From NCBI GenBank assembly GCA_013360295.1, contig JABWCL010000001.1, positions 248,001-312,000 of the forward strand: a DNA stretch of 64,000 bases, read 5' to 3'. The position numbers and the translations under genes were made by a program. This document shows positions 26,246-38,026 of this stretch, piece by piece; position 1 is the stretch's first letter; every line of letters starts with the position of its first letter. The notes under the pieces are model-generated. The model had not been told where the DNA came from. It ran no database searches and worked only from the letters and a program-made list of their open reading frames with translations. This DNA is from Ignavibacteriaceae bacterium (GTDB taxonomy: Bacteria > Bacteroidota > Ignavibacteria > Ignavibacteriales > Ignavibacteriaceae).

Positions 26246-26252
26246 TAATTTC

Positions 26253-27431
26253 TCAATTATTGATTATTCCGATGATGGTAATATCATCGAGTTGTGGCTC
26301 CTTATCCATATGCCTTTTATGTGCTTCACCTAGACGGGATTTCTGCTCATCGGCATGCATCCCCTGTATCTGGAGCAACAGTTCCCTGAATTGCCTGGTA
26401 CCGAATTTTTCGTTATTTGCATTAAGCTGATCTATGAATCCGTCAGTAAAAAGATAAAATGACTTTATTTCACTCAGGTTTAGCGTGTAAGTCTGGTAGT
26501 CCAACTTTTTCTTATTGTCACCAATGGATTTGTGGTCACCCTTGATCTCATTGAATCCTTGTTCCGTGAAATAGAATAAAGGCCTGTTTGCTCCTGAGTA
26601 GGTCAGGATACCTGTTTCAGTATTCAAGATGCAAATAGTGATATCCATTCCATCCAGAGTCTCGCTTCCCTTATCCTTATTCAGTTCATCAGCGATCCCC
26701 TGATCCAGGGCCCTTAGTATCTCTCCCGGATCCAGGATGCGCTCTGAGTAAATAATTTCATTGAGCAGCGTATTTCCGATGAGAGACATGAATGCGCCAG
26801 GTACTCCGTGGCCGGTGCAATCAGCAGCCGCAACAATTTTAATATTTCCGGTTTCACCGCACCAATAGAAATCACCGCTGACAATATCTTTAGGCTGGTA
26901 TATCAGAAAACTGTTAGGAAAAAGCTGCCTGAAACGTTGCAGGTCCGGAAGTATAGCGGTCTGGATTCTCTTTGCGTAGTTAATGCTGTCAGTGATGTAA
27001 GTATTCCGTTCAGATAACTGCCTGTTTTGTTTAATCAGATCTGCTCTTGCCTGCAGGAGTTCCAATTGGTTCTTTACCCTTGCAAGTACAACGGGAGGGC
27101 TAATCGGTTTCGGCAAGAAATCAACTGCCCCTAATTCGAGTCCCATAGTTTCGTCTTCAACCGAATTCTTTGCGGTAATGAAAATTACAGGAATATCTTT
27201 TGTCTTGGGATCAGCTTTAAGCCGGCGGCAGACCTCAAACCCATCCATTCCCGGCATCATAATGTCCAATAATATCAGATCCGGAACGTTGGGGCCGGCA
27301 ACTAATTTGAGAGCTTTCTCGCCATTGAGGGCAACACTTTTTTTATAAGAATGAAGGATACTGCCAAGTATATCTATATTTTCGGGAGCATCATCAACGA
27401 TGAGGATTCTGTAATCTTGCTGATTTTCCAT
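26253..27431 (-). CDS. Response regulator with PP2C-type (SpoIIE/RsbU) phosphatase
   Basis: The 392-residue protein has an N-terminal receiver (about 8-125; phosphoacceptor Asp in LILLDIMMPGMDG; Lys in FLPKPISP), a coiled-coil linker (about 125-165) and a PP2C domain (about 190-392) with the metal-binding Asp in VAAADCTGHGVPGAFMS and LFTDGFIDQ. It should dephosphorylate the SiaC-like protein when the receiver is phosphorylated, the role filled by SiaA in Pseudomonas, though SiaA has a membrane sensor instead of a receiver. It is the first gene of the cluster and has a 240-base gap upstream. Confidence 0.92.
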   Translation of the reverse strand: MENQQDYRILIVDDAPENIDILGSILHSYKKSVALNGEKALKLVAGPNVPDLILLDIMMPGMDGFEVCRRLKADPKTKDIPVIFITAKNSVEDETMGLELGAVDFLPKPISPPVVLARVKNQLELLQARADLIKQNRQLSERNTYITDSINYAKRIQTAILPDLQRFRQLFPNSFLIYQPKDIVSGDFYWCGETGNIKIVAAADCTGHGVPGAFMSLIGNTLLNEIIYSERILDPGEILRALDQGIADELNKDKGSETLDGMDITICILNTETGILTYSGANRPLFYFTEQGFNEIKGDHKSIGDNKKKLDYQTYTLNLSEIKSFYLFTDGFIDQLNANNEKFGTRQFRELLLQIQGMHADEQKSRLGEAHKRHMDKEPQLDDITIIGIINN

Positions 27432-27673
27432 TTTTATCTGTCAAAGAATAAATCTGTTATATTTAATCAGATACAAATTCCGAATAAAGGTTGAAGTTAA
27501 AATTAATTAATGAACAAATATACCATTATTAATTTGCATTCTCACCATTAGACTAAATCTGAATCTATGATACTGTAAAAAAATGTTATTATGTAATCCC
27601 ATACTAATCAATTGGTTAGGATTGTATAATAAATCTATATACCCAAAGCGAAATAGATATATCCTGTTATGTA

Positions 27674-28054
27674 CTATTTCAAAATTTTATTTACTAAAGC
27701 TTTGATTACTTCCGCCTCAAAAGGTTTCGTAATATAGTCCTCGGCCCCCAATTCAAATCCTTTAATAAAACTGCCGGCATCGCTTTTTGCAGTAACGAAT
27801 ATAACCGGTATACTTGCCGTTGCAGAATCCGACTTTAATCGCCGTGCAACTTCCAGGCCGTCTATACCGGGCATAATTATGTCCAAAAGGATTAAATCAA
27901 TCTTACCGCTGCCGGAATTTATTATTTCCAGTGCTTTCTCGCCGCTTGTTGCCACTTTTAACTGATATTCAGACAACAACTCACCTAATATGGCAATGTT
28001 TTCAGGCGCGTCGTCTACTATTAAAATTGTCTTTGATTGAAGGTTACTGTTCAT
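27674..28054 (-). CDS. Single-domain response regulator
   Basis: The 126-residue protein is one receiver domain with acidic pocket DDAPE, phosphoacceptor Asp in LILLDIIMPGIDG and Lys in YITKPFE. It is closely similar to the receiver of the neighbouring PP2C protein (both start with ILIVDDAPENI or ILILVDDAPENI-type sequence and share LSEYQ or LHSYKKSVA motifs). No output domain is present. It lies between the large hybrid kinase and the phosphatase, so it may carry phosphate from one to the other. Confidence 0.92.
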   Translation of the reverse strand: MNSNLQSKTILIVDDAPENIAILGELLSEYQLKVATSGEKALEIINSGSGKIDLILLDIIMPGIDGLEVARRLKSDSATASIPVIFVTAKSDAGSFIKGFELGAEDYITKPFEAEVIKALVNKILK

Positions 28055-28141
28055 TTGGATGCCTTGAATATTTAATTATAATTTTATGATTCATACCGTA
28101 AATCACTAAAGAGTCAATAGAATATAATGAATCCTGAATTT

Positions 28142-31100
28142 TTATTTATCTATTGAAATGCCCAAATCGTTACTTAATATCATAAGTTGTTCCAGCGCTT
28201 CATCAAACTGGTATGATTTGATGCTCCTCGTCATTGCCTCAAGTTTCTCACGGATATTGCCCACGCCCGGCATTTCGTTTATCTCATCTATCTTTACAGT
28301 CGCATCTATGTCATTATCCTCAAGCAACAGGCGCAATTCCTTTACATGTACAGTAACCTTGCCCATATCAAGCTCTGAAAAATCATCCACTTTTATCGCG
28401 CTGTCAAACTGTTTCTTCCATTCACCTATCTCCCTCAATACATCAAGCAACTTTTCGTCAAAATCCTTTACGAGTTTTTCAAAATTCTCCGCTTTATCTT
28501 TCTTCAGTTCTGCTTCAAGCGCTGCCGCTGTCCGGTGCAGTTCCACCGCTCCGAGATTACCCGCTACTCCCTTGACTGTATGTGCCAGACGCACTGAGAG
28601 CTCTTTTTCTCCCTTATGAACTGCGGTCTTTATCTGTTCAACCGCGTTGATGTTATTCTCGAAAAACTTCTTGAGAAGTTCCATATACAGTTTCTTATTT
28701 CCGCCTACCCGTATAAGACCGTTTTTTATATCAATAGTTAAGAACTCCGGAAGTTCTGTTTCCGCAACTGCTTCCTGCCTCGGCTTTGGAACCTTGATCT
28801 TTTCCCGTTCACCCGGCTTTATCCACTTCACCAAAGCGCCGAATACTTCATCCGGATCGATTGGCTTGGTGACAAAGTCCATCATACCTACGGCAAGACA
28901 TTTTTCTTTTATACCCATCATTGCATCCGCCGTCATTGCCACTACAGGAAGTGTGTCATAGTCGTGATTTTTTCTTATCTCAATAGTTGCCGTATAACCA
29001 TCCATCACTGGCATCTGCAGGTCCATAAGCACGATATCATATTTCGAAGGAACCCCGGAAGCGAACACTTTCTCAATACATTCCTGCCCGTTGCCTGCGA
29101 TCTCGACAACAAAGCCGGCGCTTTCGAAAAGTTCTGAGGCAACCTGCTGATTGATTTCATTATCTTCCGCTATAAGGATACGTGCCCCTTTTATTTTTTC
29201 CAGTGCCTCAGAGTGTTTCATTCCTCTTTCAGCACGTGCTCGTTTTGTGCGGATTTCTTTTCCAAACACTTCCATAATGGTGTCAAAAAGGGTTGAATAT
29301 GATACCGGCTTTGTCAGAAACGCCTTAATTCCGATTTGCTTCGCTTTATCTGCAACTTCCTCCCTGCCGAATGCAGTTATCATCACAATCGTAGGTACCT
29401 GGATATTGAGTTTGTGAAGTATTATATCCGAGGTCTCAAGTCCGTCCATTTCCGGCATTTTCCAGTCCATAATAACTAAGTCATATGGCGGCTGAGGATT
29501 TGACCGCAAAAGATCGATAGCAGCCTGCCCGGAAGTAACTGTTGTTACGTTGAACGAAAATGTCTCAAGGGCTTCTTTCAATATTTCCAGGGAAGTTTGA
29601 TTATCATCAACAGCCAGAATATTCAATCCTCTGAGGTCAAGTGCCGGGACGTATTCATTCCGTTTCTGCTCTGCCTGTATGTCTAAAAGCGCTGTAAAGT
29701 AAAACGTGCTTCCCTTGCCGTATTCACTCTCAAGCCAAACCTCGCCCCCCATCAGTTGTGCCAGCGATTTGGAAATCGCAAGCCCCAATCCGGTGCCGCC
29801 GTACTTCCGCGTCGTCGAACTGTCTGCCTGGCTGAATGACTGAAACATCTTCGCCTGTTGTTCCGGTGTCAGTCCGATACCTGTATCTCTTACTGAAAAT
29901 CGTATCTTTACTTTATTACCGATAATTTCATGGACATCAGCACTTACAACAATCTCTCCCTTTTCCGTAAACTTCACCGCGTTGCTGCAATAATTTATTA
30001 TTATCTGCCCAACTCGCAGAGGTTCACCAACAAGATTTAACGGAACATCTTTCGCTATATGTATACTGAACTCGAGACCCTTGTCCTGTGCCTTTTGTGA
30101 AACCAGATTTGAAACCGTATCCATCACACCTTCCAGGTCAAATTCGGTATGCTCGATGTTGAGTCTTCCCGCCTCGATTTTGGAAAAGTCGAGTATATCG
30201 TTAATTATGCCTAACAGCGCCTGGGCTGACCGTTCAATCTTCATGAGGTAATCAAGTTGTTTGGCGTCCAGGTCTGTTTTCAGAGCAAGGTGCGACAACC
30301 CGATAATTGCATTCATCGGCGTACGAATTTCGTGGCTCATTGTCGCCAGAAACTGACTCTTTGCCAAAGTTGCGGCATCTGCCTGTTCCTTTGCTTCTGC
30401 AAGCTCCAACTGGATTTTCTTCAGGTCAGTGATATCCCATACCAGTCCCGTTGATACAAGCGGCTGGCCTTTATCATCATAAGTATATTTCCCGATCGAC
30501 ATTATGTGCCGAACCTCGTGCCCCGGTTTAATTATCCTGAAGTTTGTCTGGTAATCTGTGATCCTGTTTTCAAGGGTGTGTTGCATAACGGCTGCAATGC
30601 CGGGTACGTCATCGGGATGGAGGTATGTAAACCACTGCCCCATAGTCCCGTCAAGTTGGACATCTTCAAGTCCATACAGTTTCACTGTATTTTCATCGGC
30701 GTCCAGTTTGTTTTCTGTAGGATAGTATTTCCACGTACCCATTTTCGCTGCTTCGAGCGCTAAATTAAGGCTCTGCTTTGCCTCAAGGATTTCTTCCTGG
30801 ATCCGCTTCATATCGGTAATATTATAGAAACTTGCGATGGCAACTGTCTTACCCATATACTCAAAGGGTATCATCGACATTATCGCCCAAAAACGGATTG
30901 CCATATCCACCCTCTTCATTCGCACTTCGAAATTAGAGACCCTGCCTTTAGTTTTATATTTGTTATAAAAATCATCTCTGATCTGGGGGGTGGCAAACAG
31001 CGTATTAGTATCAAGTGAGAACGCCTGATCCAATTCGACTCCGAATAGATTACAGAACGACTGGTTTACCAGCAGAGGTTTCGCGGTTTCAGGATCTACG

Positions 31101-34100
31101 ATCGCCAGTCCCACAGGGGCGGAAGCTATAACATTATAAAGGTTCTCCTGGGTTTCTTTTATTTTTAATTCCGCCCTCTTTCGCTCCGTAATGTCCATAA
31201 GCCAGCCAAGAATTCCGGACTCGCCGAAATAATTGAATGGAAGATAAGTGACTAGGATTTCCCTTATTTCCTTTTCCGCGTTGTACATCTGCAACTCGTA
31301 GTTTTCAACTATCTCACCCTTAGAGAGTCTTTTGATAATTGAATCACGCTCGGAAATATTAACATAAATATCAGGAGCAGACTGGCCTACGTCCAAGCCA
31401 AAAAACTGCTTGAAGCGCGGATTTACATAACGGAATACACCCTTCGTGGAAAAAGCTATGGCAATAGGGCTTTTTTCCAGTATATAATTCATCTGTCTTC
31501 GCGATTCTAATATTTCAGCTTCATTTTTCTTCCTCTCGGTAATATCTGAGAAACTGATTACCGATCCGATTATCTCATCTCCCCGTTTTATGGGAGTTGC
31601 TGAATATTCTACGGGAAAACTAGTCCCGTCCTTTTTCCAAAGTACTTCGTTATCAATCCGGTAACTCTGCCCGGTCGTCAACGAAAGATACATCGGGCAT
31701 TTTTCAATCGGGTAATCACTACCGTCTGCGTAATGATGATGGAATAAACCGTGGGACTTGTTTCCCATTATCTCCTCTCTACTGAAACCCAACAATGCTT
31801 CAACAGCAGGATTGATGAATGTTATGTATCCATTCCGGTCAGTTCCAAAAATGCCTTCACCGACTGAGTGAAGGAGCGAGCGGCTGCGTTCTTCGGCATC
31901 TGCTAACGCCGCTTCAGCGTTCTTGATCTCAGTTATATCGAAGCGTATAGACAGATATTCGGTGGGCTTGCCATTATCTCCGATTATCGGGGCAATTACC
32001 GCGTCGACCCAGTAGGTAGAACCGTCCTTTGCCTTGTTCCTTAACTGTCCGCGCCATACATTTCCGCTCCCGATTGTTTTCCACATTCCTTTAAAAAATT
32101 CTTTTGTATGATACCCCGAGTTAACGATACGGTGGTTTTTTCCGATGAGTTCTTCCCTGCTGAATTTGGAAATACGGCAAAACTCATCATTAACTTCAGT
32201 AATGGTTCCTGTAAGGTCGGATACGGATACGATGGCACAAGTGTTGAGGGCCAGATTTTGCGAAGTTAATTTTGCATTAAGTGAATTAACTTTCTCAAGT
32301 GTTTCCGCTAGCGATTTTGTTCTTTCTTCAACCTTTAATTCAAGGTTTTTATTAAGCTCGAGTATTCTTTGTTCTGATTTCTTCAGTTCCACCTGCGCGA
32401 GTGTTGCATCCTGTGCAAGGTTTATCGCTGCGGACCTTTGAGAATGAAGGGCAGAGATGGCATTTGTTAAAGCCTCCTTTTCTCTGGTAAGTGTATTACG
32501 ATATTTGGATATAATAGTTTGCTCCGCACCAATTTTCGCAAAGAATTCCGCACTTATAACAAGATAATCTAGGAAGTCCTTGAGCTTTTCTTCGGAAATG
32601 ATCGGAACTTCCCTGATGGCTGCCAGATATTCCGATTCATTAAAACCAACATTCTGTGCTTGTTCCCGGAAGAATTCAAGATCAGGTTGTTCCAGAAAAA
32701 ACTGACCCACAAAAAGATTCGCAATCTGCTTCTCACCCAACATAATTGGCGAGGCCGCATCCGTCAATCCATTCATGCAACGGTAAATAGAGAACCGGTT
32801 ACCTGATTTCAACTGAACAGCCATTGCAGTATCACTCTCTTTACACCGCTCACAGGTGGTATTATTAACTCTGTGATAATGAGTACAGGCTTTCTGCCAG
32901 TTTGCCCCGATAAACACCTCCCCGTCCAAATCAATTATCGCTGAGGCAATACCCGCTGTTTTACAATAGCTATCAAGCAATACCTGCATTTTTTCTTTAT
33001 CAAATATACTCTCCAATTTTAATTCAGGCTCCTCATCCCAACTCCGGGATTCGTCAGATGTAGGAGTAACTGATGCTTTCTCAACAGGCGTTTCCTCACT
33101 TTCGAGAGAGTAGGCCTCCCCGCGTCCCAATTCCTTCAGAAGAGCATTGATCTCCGTCTTTAGCTCTATCATCCTGTTTTCCCTGGCACTCATCAATTCC
33201 ATAAATATTTCAATTTCCCGCAATTGCTTTTTTAACTGCTCATTGCTCCGCAGTAGCGCTTCTTCCGCTGCTTTCCTTTTCGTGATATCAGTATGCGTTC
33301 CTACAACGCGAATGGATGTTCCGTCTTCATCTTTTTCCACAACAAGACCACGGTCAAGAACCCAAAACTGGGTGCCGTCTTTCTTGATTCCGATATATTC
33401 TACTTCGTAACCGGTACCACTCATCAATGCAATCATTACAGCGCTTGCGGCATCATCTTTTGTCAATGGATGTCGCAGCGCGTACCATTTATCAACAGTG
33501 GCTGGGAATTCGTCAGGTTGATAACCGAAAAGCTCATACATACGTTCGCTGAAATAAACCTGATTTTTCCTCACAAACCAGTCAAATATTCCGTCATTGG
33601 TCGCCTGAAATGCAAATTTGAATCTGTGTGTGACTTCCCTCAGCTCGTTTTCCTTAGTTGAAATTGTTTCCATCATTTGGTTAAATGACTGAGCCAGGGC
33701 GCCAATTTCATCTTTTGACTCAATTGAGATCGGCTGAAGTACCTTGGTAGACGAGATATTATCGACCTGCTTAGAAAAACTCTGAATTGGTTTAGAAATG
33801 TGCCTGGCAAGGGAAACAGTAACCAGAATAAGGAGCAGGAGCGAACTACCGCCGATTATAAATGACATTAGTCTGCGATCACGGATAAAATCAAGCATCT
33901 CACTCTCGCGTACGGAAATGCTTATGCTCCACCCCGTTCTGGGAATTGGATGATAATAAGCCCACAATACTTCACCCGGCTCATCATCAATCCTTAAAAT
34001 AAACTTCCCCGATTCTCCGGCGATCATTTTTCTCCCCTGGGTATGCTGGTCCTCAGCATTTACCGAAGAACCCGTAATTGTCAGAATATTATCGCGTAAT

Positions 34101-34780
34101 ATTCTTTTCTTGCTGGGATGATAAATATACTGGCCCTTATCGGAAACTATAACGAAGTTAAACGTTTTATAATAGGTGGTGTCAACTAATTTTTTAAATT
34201 TTGTCAGGTCAATTCTCACGCTTGCCACACCGATGAATTTATCATTTTTAAGGATGGGAACTGAAACACGCGTGCATAACATTTGGGATTCACGATCCAG
34301 GAAAGGTTCCTCCCAAAAGGGCTTCTTAGTCTGCTTGGTAATCTGATACCAATGCTCAATAGGGTTAGAGTAATCAATTAAATCCGATAATTCGGCATGA
34401 GTAGCTTTCCCATTCTGCATTGTTACTGAGTATAAGCGTGGTGAACCGTTATGGTATTCCTTTTCAAATGCAAAGCGGCTGCCAAGGATGAGATGACTCT
34501 TTCCCGGATCTGTCTCCAGGTAAGAATATGCCTCTTCTTCTGAAACAAAATCTGAAAGCGAGACATAATCCGCTCCGCTGACTGCAGCCTGTTCAATAGA
34601 TTTGAGTTGTTCGTTTATTTTAAGTGACAATTCCCTTACGTACATCGACATGTAACGATCAAGGTTTTTGATCTCATTATCAAAAGTGACTTTTTCGTTG
34701 AGGATGAAGTAAATCAGGTAGCTTATAAAGATGGGGACAAGGATGAAAAGGAGTATCCGGTATTTAATGTTCAGCTGCAT
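28142..34780 (-). CDS. Giant hybrid histidine kinase (dCache, HAMP, six PAS, PocR, HisKA, two REC, Hpt)
   Basis: The 2212-residue protein has N- and C-flanking membrane segments (about 7-27 and 305-325) around a periplasmic dCache-like domain, a HAMP (about 325-380), a PAS (about 385-505), a PocR-type domain with [15 protein letters not shown] (about 640), a coiled coil, and five further PAS domains (about 840-1475). The kinase core has [13 protein letters not shown] with the phosphoacceptor His (about 1483) and a HATPase domain with NYCSNAVKF (about 1600). Two receivers follow (Asp in [12 protein letters not shown] and [12 protein letters not shown]) and an Hpt domain with [12 protein letters not shown] (about 2063). 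Everything for a phosphorelay is present. The PocR domain and its Cys cluster suggest a redox, metal or small-molecule input; the ligand is unknown. Confidence 0.93.
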   Translation of the reverse strand: MQLNIKYRILLFILVPIFISYLIYFILNEKVTFDNEIKNLDRYMSMYVRELSLKINEQLKSIEQAAVSGADYVSLSDFVSEEEAYSYLETDPGKSHLILGSRFAFEKEYHNGSPRLYSVTMQNGKATHAELSDLIDYSNPIEHWYQITKQTKKPFWEEPFLDRESQMLCTRVSVPILKNDKFIGVASVRIDLTKFKKLVDTTYYKTFNFVIVSDKGQYIYHPSKKRILRDNILTITGSSVNAEDQHTQGRKMIAGESGKFILRIDDEPGEVLWAYYHPIPRTGWSISISVRESEMLDFIRDRRLMSFIIGGSSLLLLILVTVSLARHISKPIQSFSKQVDNISSTKVLQPISIESKDEIGALAQSFNQMMETISTKENELREVTHRFKFAFQATNDGIFDWFVRKNQVYFSERMYELFGYQPDEFPATVDKWYALRHPLTKDDAASAVMIALMSGTGYEVEYIGIKKDGTQFWVLDRGLVVEKDEDGTSIRVVGTHTDITKRKAAEEALLRSNEQLKKQLREIEIFMELMSARENRMIELKTEINALLKELGRGEAYSLESEETPVEKASVTPTSDESRSWDEEPELKLESIFDKEKMQVLLDSYCKTAGIASAIIDLDGEVFIGANWQKACTHYHRVNNTTCERCKESDTAMAVQLKSGNRFSIYRCMNGLTDAASPIMLGEKQIANLFVGQFFLEQPDLEFFREQAQNVGFNESEYLAAIREVPIISEEKLKDFLDYLVISAEFFAKIGAEQTIISKYRNTLTREKEALTNAISALHSQRSAAINLAQDATLAQVELKKSEQRILELNKNLELKVEERTKSLAETLEKVNSLNAKLTSQNLALNTCAIVSVSDLTGTITEVNDEFCRISKFSREELIGKNHRIVNSGYHTKEFFKGMWKTIGSGNVWRGQLRNKAKDGSTYWVDAVIAPIIGDNGKPTEYLSIRFDITEIKNAEAALADAEERSRSLLHSVGEGIFGTDRNGYITFINPAVEALLGFSREEIMGNKSHGLFHHHYADGSDYPIEKCPMYLSLTTGQSYRIDNEVLWKKDGTSFPVEYSATPIKRGDEIIGSVISFSDITERKKNEAEILESRRQMNYILEKSPIAIAFSTKGVFRYVNPRFKQFFGLDVGQSAPDIYVNISERDSIIKRLSKGEIVENYELQMYNAEKEIREILVTYLPFNYFGESGILGWLMDITERKRAELKIKETQENLYNVIASAPVGLAIVDPETAKPLLVNQSFCNLFGVELDQAFSLDTNTLFATPQIRDDFYNKYKTKGRVSNFEVRMKRVDMAIRFWAIMSMIPFEYMGKTVAIASFYNITDMKRIQEEILEAKQSLNLALEAAKMGTWKYYPTENKLDADENTVKLYGLEDVQLDGTMGQWFTYLHPDDVPGIAAVMQHTLENRITDYQTNFRIIKPGHEVRHIMSIGKYTYDDKGQPLVSTGLVWDITDLKKIQLELAEAKEQADAATLAKSQFLATMSHEIRTPMNAIIGLSHLALKTDLDAKQLDYLMKIERSAQALLGIINDILDFSKIEAGRLNIEHTEFDLEGVMDTVSNLVSQKAQDKGLEFSIHIAKDVPLNLVGEPLRVGQIIINYCSNAVKFTEKGEIVVSADVHEIIGNKVKIRFSVRDTGIGLTPEQQAKMFQSFSQADSSTTRKYGGTGLGLAISKSLAQLMGGEVWLESEYGKGSTFYFTALLDIQAEQKRNEYVPALDLRGLNILAVDDNQTSLEILKEALETFSFNVTTVTSGQAAIDLLRSNPQPPYDLVIMDWKMPEMDGLETSDIILHKLNIQVPTIVMITAFGREEVADKAKQIGIKAFLTKPVSYSTLFDTIMEVFGKEIRTKRARAERGMKHSEALEKIKGARILIAEDNEINQQVASELFESAGFVVEIAGNGQECIEKVFASGVPSKYDIVLMDLQMPVMDGYTATIEIRKNHDYDTLPVVAMTADAMMGIKEKCLAVGMMDFVTKPIDPDEVFGALVKWIKPGEREKIKVPKPRQEAVAETELPEFLTIDIKNGLIRVGGNKKLYMELLKKFFENNINAVEQIKTAVHKGEKELSVRLAHTVKGVAGNLGAVELHRTAAALEAELKKDKAENFEKLVKDFDEKLLDVLREIGEWKKQFDSAIKVDDFSELDMGKVTVHVKELRLLLEDNDIDATVKIDEINEMPGVGNIREKLEAMTRSIKSYQFDEALEQLMILSNDLGISIDK

Positions 34781-35034
34781 AATAGAATCATTACGCTAAT
34801 ATGTTAAGTGCTTTCATACTATTTTTCTAACCTCTGCAACGTAATATTGAAGGTAATATAGGAGTTCCAACTTCATTGCTGTTTTATGCACCAAACATGA
34901 ATATAATTACGATCTGTAAAGTGAATAATTTATATATATAAATATACGTTATTTTTCAATACGAATGCTTTGTTATAACATAATTTGCGTAATTTTCAGA
35001 ATAATAAATATCTTTTTATTCGAAAGGAAATCCT

Positions 35035-35448
35035 ATGGCACTGATTACGTGGGATGATACCCTCAGCGTAAACATCAAAAAAATTGATGAACAGCATAAG
35101 AAACTTATAGGTTTGCTTAATTCCCTATACGACGCAATGCTCACAGGAAAGAGCAAAGAAACACTTGGCACTGTCCTTAATGAATTGGTAAATTATACTG
35201 TGTACCATTTTACCACCGAGGAGGAATATATGTTAAAATATGATTTCCCCGCGGATAAGTACGAGTTCCACGTTAAAGAGCATAATGAGTTCAAAGCAAA
35301 AGCAGCTGACCTTGTTTCCCGGTTTGAGACCAGTTCGGCAATCCTTTCACTTGAGGTATTTAATTATCTTCGCGACTGGGTCAAAAATCACGTAATGGAT
35401 ACTGACAAGCAGTATCAGGATTTTTTAAATCAGCAAGGTGTGTTCTAA
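35035..35448 (+). CDS. Bacteriohemerythrin
   Basis: The 137-residue protein has the di-iron ligand set of the family: H21 in DEQHKKL, H58 and E62 in VYHFTTEEEY, H79 and H83 in FHVKEHNEF, and the C-terminal NHVMDTDKQY. It should bind O2 reversibly in the cytoplasm for storage or sensing. An AAGGA-type sequence precedes the ATG at 35035, supporting the start. It is divergent from the hybrid kinase. Confidence 0.93.
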   Translation: MALITWDDTLSVNIKKIDEQHKKLIGLLNSLYDAMLTGKSKETLGTVLNELVNYTVYHFTTEEEYMLKYDFPADKYEFHVKEHNEFKAKAADLVSRFETSSAILSLEVFNYLRDWVKNHVMDTDKQYQDFLNQQGVF

Positions 35449-35748
35449 TCTTTTGACTATAAGCCGGTATACTCTTACTAATAAGTAAAGTTTAATTTCT
35501 TAAGTCGTGATTATACCCGGAGTTGTGAAGTTCAAAACATTCCAGCAATCTATTAGCTTAGTTTTGTCAGATTAAGTGAATAAAGTCATATTCACAAATC
35601 CGGATATATGTTATTCATATGTTACGAATCAGGCTGGTAAAGTAAATGACGGTCTAATGTCTAAAAACATATGAATCTACGGGTCTGCATTGATTCAGAC
35701 ATAACACCCCCCTGATATTGATTAAAGGGAAAGCCCGGTAAAACAAAT
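35449..35748. other. Intergenic region with a hairpin at its right end
   Basis: No gene is seen in these 300 bases. CCCGGTAAA and TTTACCGGG at 35734-35742 and 35748-35756 form a 9 bp hairpin that includes the stop codon of the rhodanese gene. Confidence 0.6.
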
Positions 35749-35756
35749 TTACCGGG
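35734..35756 (-). terminator. Hairpin at the end of the rhodanese gene
   Basis: CCCGGTAAA pairs with TTTACCGGG around a five-base loop. On the minus strand it is followed by CTTTCCCTTT, a weak T-run, so termination is probable but not certain. The stem overlaps the rhodanese stop codon. Confidence 0.5.
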
Positions 35757-36129
35757 AAGAAAAATTCCAGTTTGAAATTCCACCCGTTAAATTTGCCACA
35801 TTAAATCCTGCTTTTTTAAGCCGGAGGGCTGCGCTTACGCTTCTGTTTCCGCTCGCGCAGTAACAGATGATCTCCCTGTTTCTGAACTTTTCAAGCTCAC
35901 TTAACCTTGCGGAAATTTCGTGTAAGGGAATATGAATCGAGGAAGGTATTGACTGAACCTTTCTCTCGCCGGAAGTGCGGACATCCAGCAAAATACTTCC
36001 CGCTTTTACTCTTTCCTTTACCTCACCCGATGAGTAATTGTTGACTGATCGCGCCAGGAGCTTCTTCCTTAAGACTACCAGTGCAATAAGCCCTATGAAG
36101 ATATAAAGAATTATCTGTTCGGTTGCCAA
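35749..36129 (-). CDS. Membrane-anchored rhodanese-like protein
   Basis: The 126-residue protein has one N-terminal membrane segment (about 5-20) and a rhodanese domain with LLDVRTSGE and the active-site loop YCASGNRS (nucleophile C91). Single-domain rhodaneses transfer sulfane sulfur. It follows the thioredoxin gene by 29 bases, and the pair is probably a small sulfur/redox operon. The topology, with the domain after a short N-terminal anchor, may place it at either face of the membrane. Confidence 0.86.
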   Translation of the reverse strand: MATEQIILYIFIGLIALVVLRKKLLARSVNNYSSGEVKERVKAGSILLDVRTSGERKVQSIPSSIHIPLHEISARLSELEKFRNREIICYCASGNRSVSAALRLKKAGFNVANLTGGISNWNFSSR

Positions 36130-36158
36130 TAATGTACCCTATTATTAGTAAATATTAG

Positions 36159-36524
36159 TTAATTAGCCTTTACGTTGAGCAGGTTATCGTTAATAATCCT
36201 CTGAAGTTCGTTCTTAGGGAGTGCTCCCGCAGCCATCATCGGTTGTCCCTCTTTAGGTATGAAGAGCAATGAAGGAATTGACCGAATTCCAAACACGGCT
36301 GAAAGCTCCTGTTCATTATCAGTATTAACTTTATAAAAATCAATCTTTCCTTTCATTTCCTCGGATAACTCTTCGATTATCGGGGCTACCATCCGGCACG
36401 GCGCGCACCAGGGAGCCCAAAAATCAACTACTGCAGGCAATTCACCGCTGAACTTCCATTCAGTATTTTTTTCATAATCAAAAACTTTTTCAATAAATGT
36501 TTCTTTTGTTAATTCAATAGCCAC
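36159..36524 (-). CDS. Thioredoxin
   Basis: The 121-residue protein has the thioredoxin active site WCAPC (C40, C43) in FWAPWCAPCRMVAPIIEEL, a typical IPSLLFIPKEG segment and standard length. Alanine replaces the usual Gly in the CGPC motif. It probably reduces disulfides in the cytoplasm and may serve the rhodanese next to it. Confidence 0.92.
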   Translation of the reverse strand: MAIELTKETFIEKVFDYEKNTEWKFSGELPAVVDFWAPWCAPCRMVAPIIEELSEEMKGKIDFYKVNTDNEQELSAVFGIRSIPSLLFIPKEGQPMMAAGALPKNELQRIINDNLLNVKAN

Positions 36525-36943
36525 AATTTTTCCTTTATACTTTAATAATTAATTAATTTCTCACTGGTTAATCGGCGGAATACCCTGGATTAGAGATTTT
36601 CCGGTATTATTTAAGATATTTAATCGTGTGATGCAAATAGTCTCTTTTGGATTCAAATATCCATTATTCTCTGGGAATTTGTAGATTTTTCTCAAACCGG
36701 ATACAGCAGATCCATTAGTCCTCCCGGGCGAGAGAACTGATGACAGCTATTTAGCCCGATGTTACAACTTATTTATGGTCTAAGCGTAATAATACCTTAA
36801 GAGGAAGCCAAAAATTTTCAGAACCTCCAGTAGTACCAGGTTGTAAGTTACTTTAAACCACGAAGCAAGGATTTCAACTTTTATTAACTATATCGACGAT
36901 AAACTTTTGACCCAGCCGGGCGAAAATGTACGTTAAGGCAGGC
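36525..36943. other. Intergenic region without a recognised gene
   Basis: About 420 bases separate the thioredoxin gene from the CHAD protein, both minus strand. I find no tRNA, terminator with a T-run or open frame with recognisable sequence; it probably carries the thioredoxin promoter. Confidence 0.55.
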
Positions 36944-37870
36944 TCAGAATTTTGGTTTAAATTCACGGGAAGAATACTTCTTTAATTTGCGGTATATATC
37001 CAGCCTATACCTGTAAGGCGTAAGCTGATATACAGTATCAGCCGCGGCAAATGCCTTATTTATTCTGTTCTCAATTTTGCTGTTAATTCTTTTAACTATT
37101 CTTCCGTAAGCAGCAGAATCTTTATAGTGAGGTGTCAGCATTGAAATATAGTGCGGAATTGTGAACAGGTCGTGGATATCACCCAGGAGGTCAGAAAGCT
37201 TTTTAAAGTCCCTGATTAATCCTGAAAAATCTGTCCGTGAAGCAGGCCTGAGGATGCTGATAATATGATAAATATCCTTAGTCCTTTTCCTCAGATCATG
37301 TAAATGATGAACATCCCGACTGACTTTAGAAACTGCCAGCAGCTTCCTCGCCCTGAGATAGAGTTCGTGCAATCCCCTCACGAGCATTCTGATGTCCTTC
37401 TTCGAAAACTCCCACTCCCTTATAAGATTCCTGTAAACGATGATAAGTTTTTTATATCGCTCCACCAGTTCATCGTGCGGCGGGTCAAGACTGATCTTTT
37501 CCTTTTCAAGTTCGATGGTTGCGAGCACTTCCTGAAGAAATAGAATAGTTGAGGATCGTGATGAAGTCGCCAGCAACTGAAGCAAAGCTTTCTCAAGCAC
37601 CACGATTTCCCGCTGACTGGTGGAAAGGTTTTTGATATGTCTGAGAAAATTATTCTGTGAACTGAATATAACGCCGTCCACTTCATACTTCACAAATCTG
37701 AGGAGAGCCCTGAGGAATTTTATCCGCTTTCGTGTGTTATGGATTACAATTTCATCGGGGTTGGAATGGACAATCAATTCTTCCAGGCCATCGTTGCAAA
37801 TCTCTATGCCGATCCTTCTCAGTTCTTCGTGGATATCAAAAGCCTGAAGCTCAAGTTTTGTAATGATCAT
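36944..37870 (-). CDS. CHAD domain protein
   Basis: The 308-residue protein is helical with the CHAD pattern: HNTRKRIKFLRALLRFV (conserved H...RK..K.LR), a second LHDLRKRTKDIYHIISIL and many basic residues on helices. CHAD proteins bind polyphosphate and often sit with polyphosphate metabolism genes. No ppk, ppx or CYTH partner is visible nearby, so the physiological link is not shown here. It is monocistronic and divergent from the next gene. Confidence 0.88.
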   Translation of the reverse strand: MIITKLELQAFDIHEELRRIGIEICNDGLEELIVHSNPDEIVIHNTRKRIKFLRALLRFVKYEVDGVIFSSQNNFLRHIKNLSTSQREIVVLEKALLQLLATSSRSSTILFLQEVLATIELEKEKISLDPPHDELVERYKKLIIVYRNLIREWEFSKKDIRMLVRGLHELYLRARKLLAVSKVSRDVHHLHDLRKRTKDIYHIISILRPASRTDFSGLIRDFKKLSDLLGDIHDLFTIPHYISMLTPHYKDSAAYGRIVKRINSKIENRINKAFAAADTVYQLTPYRYRLDIYRKLKKYSSREFKPKF

Positions 37871-38026
37871 ATTTGAAATTTATCAATAAATTCAGGAAAT
37901 TGCCAGAGTAAACAAATTAAATTTGGTTAGGGGTATTAAAAATGGAGTCTATGCCATATATTATTTTCGGAATATTAGTTTTATTTTTTATTATTTTACT
38001 GAACATAAAATTTATTTACCTAAAAG

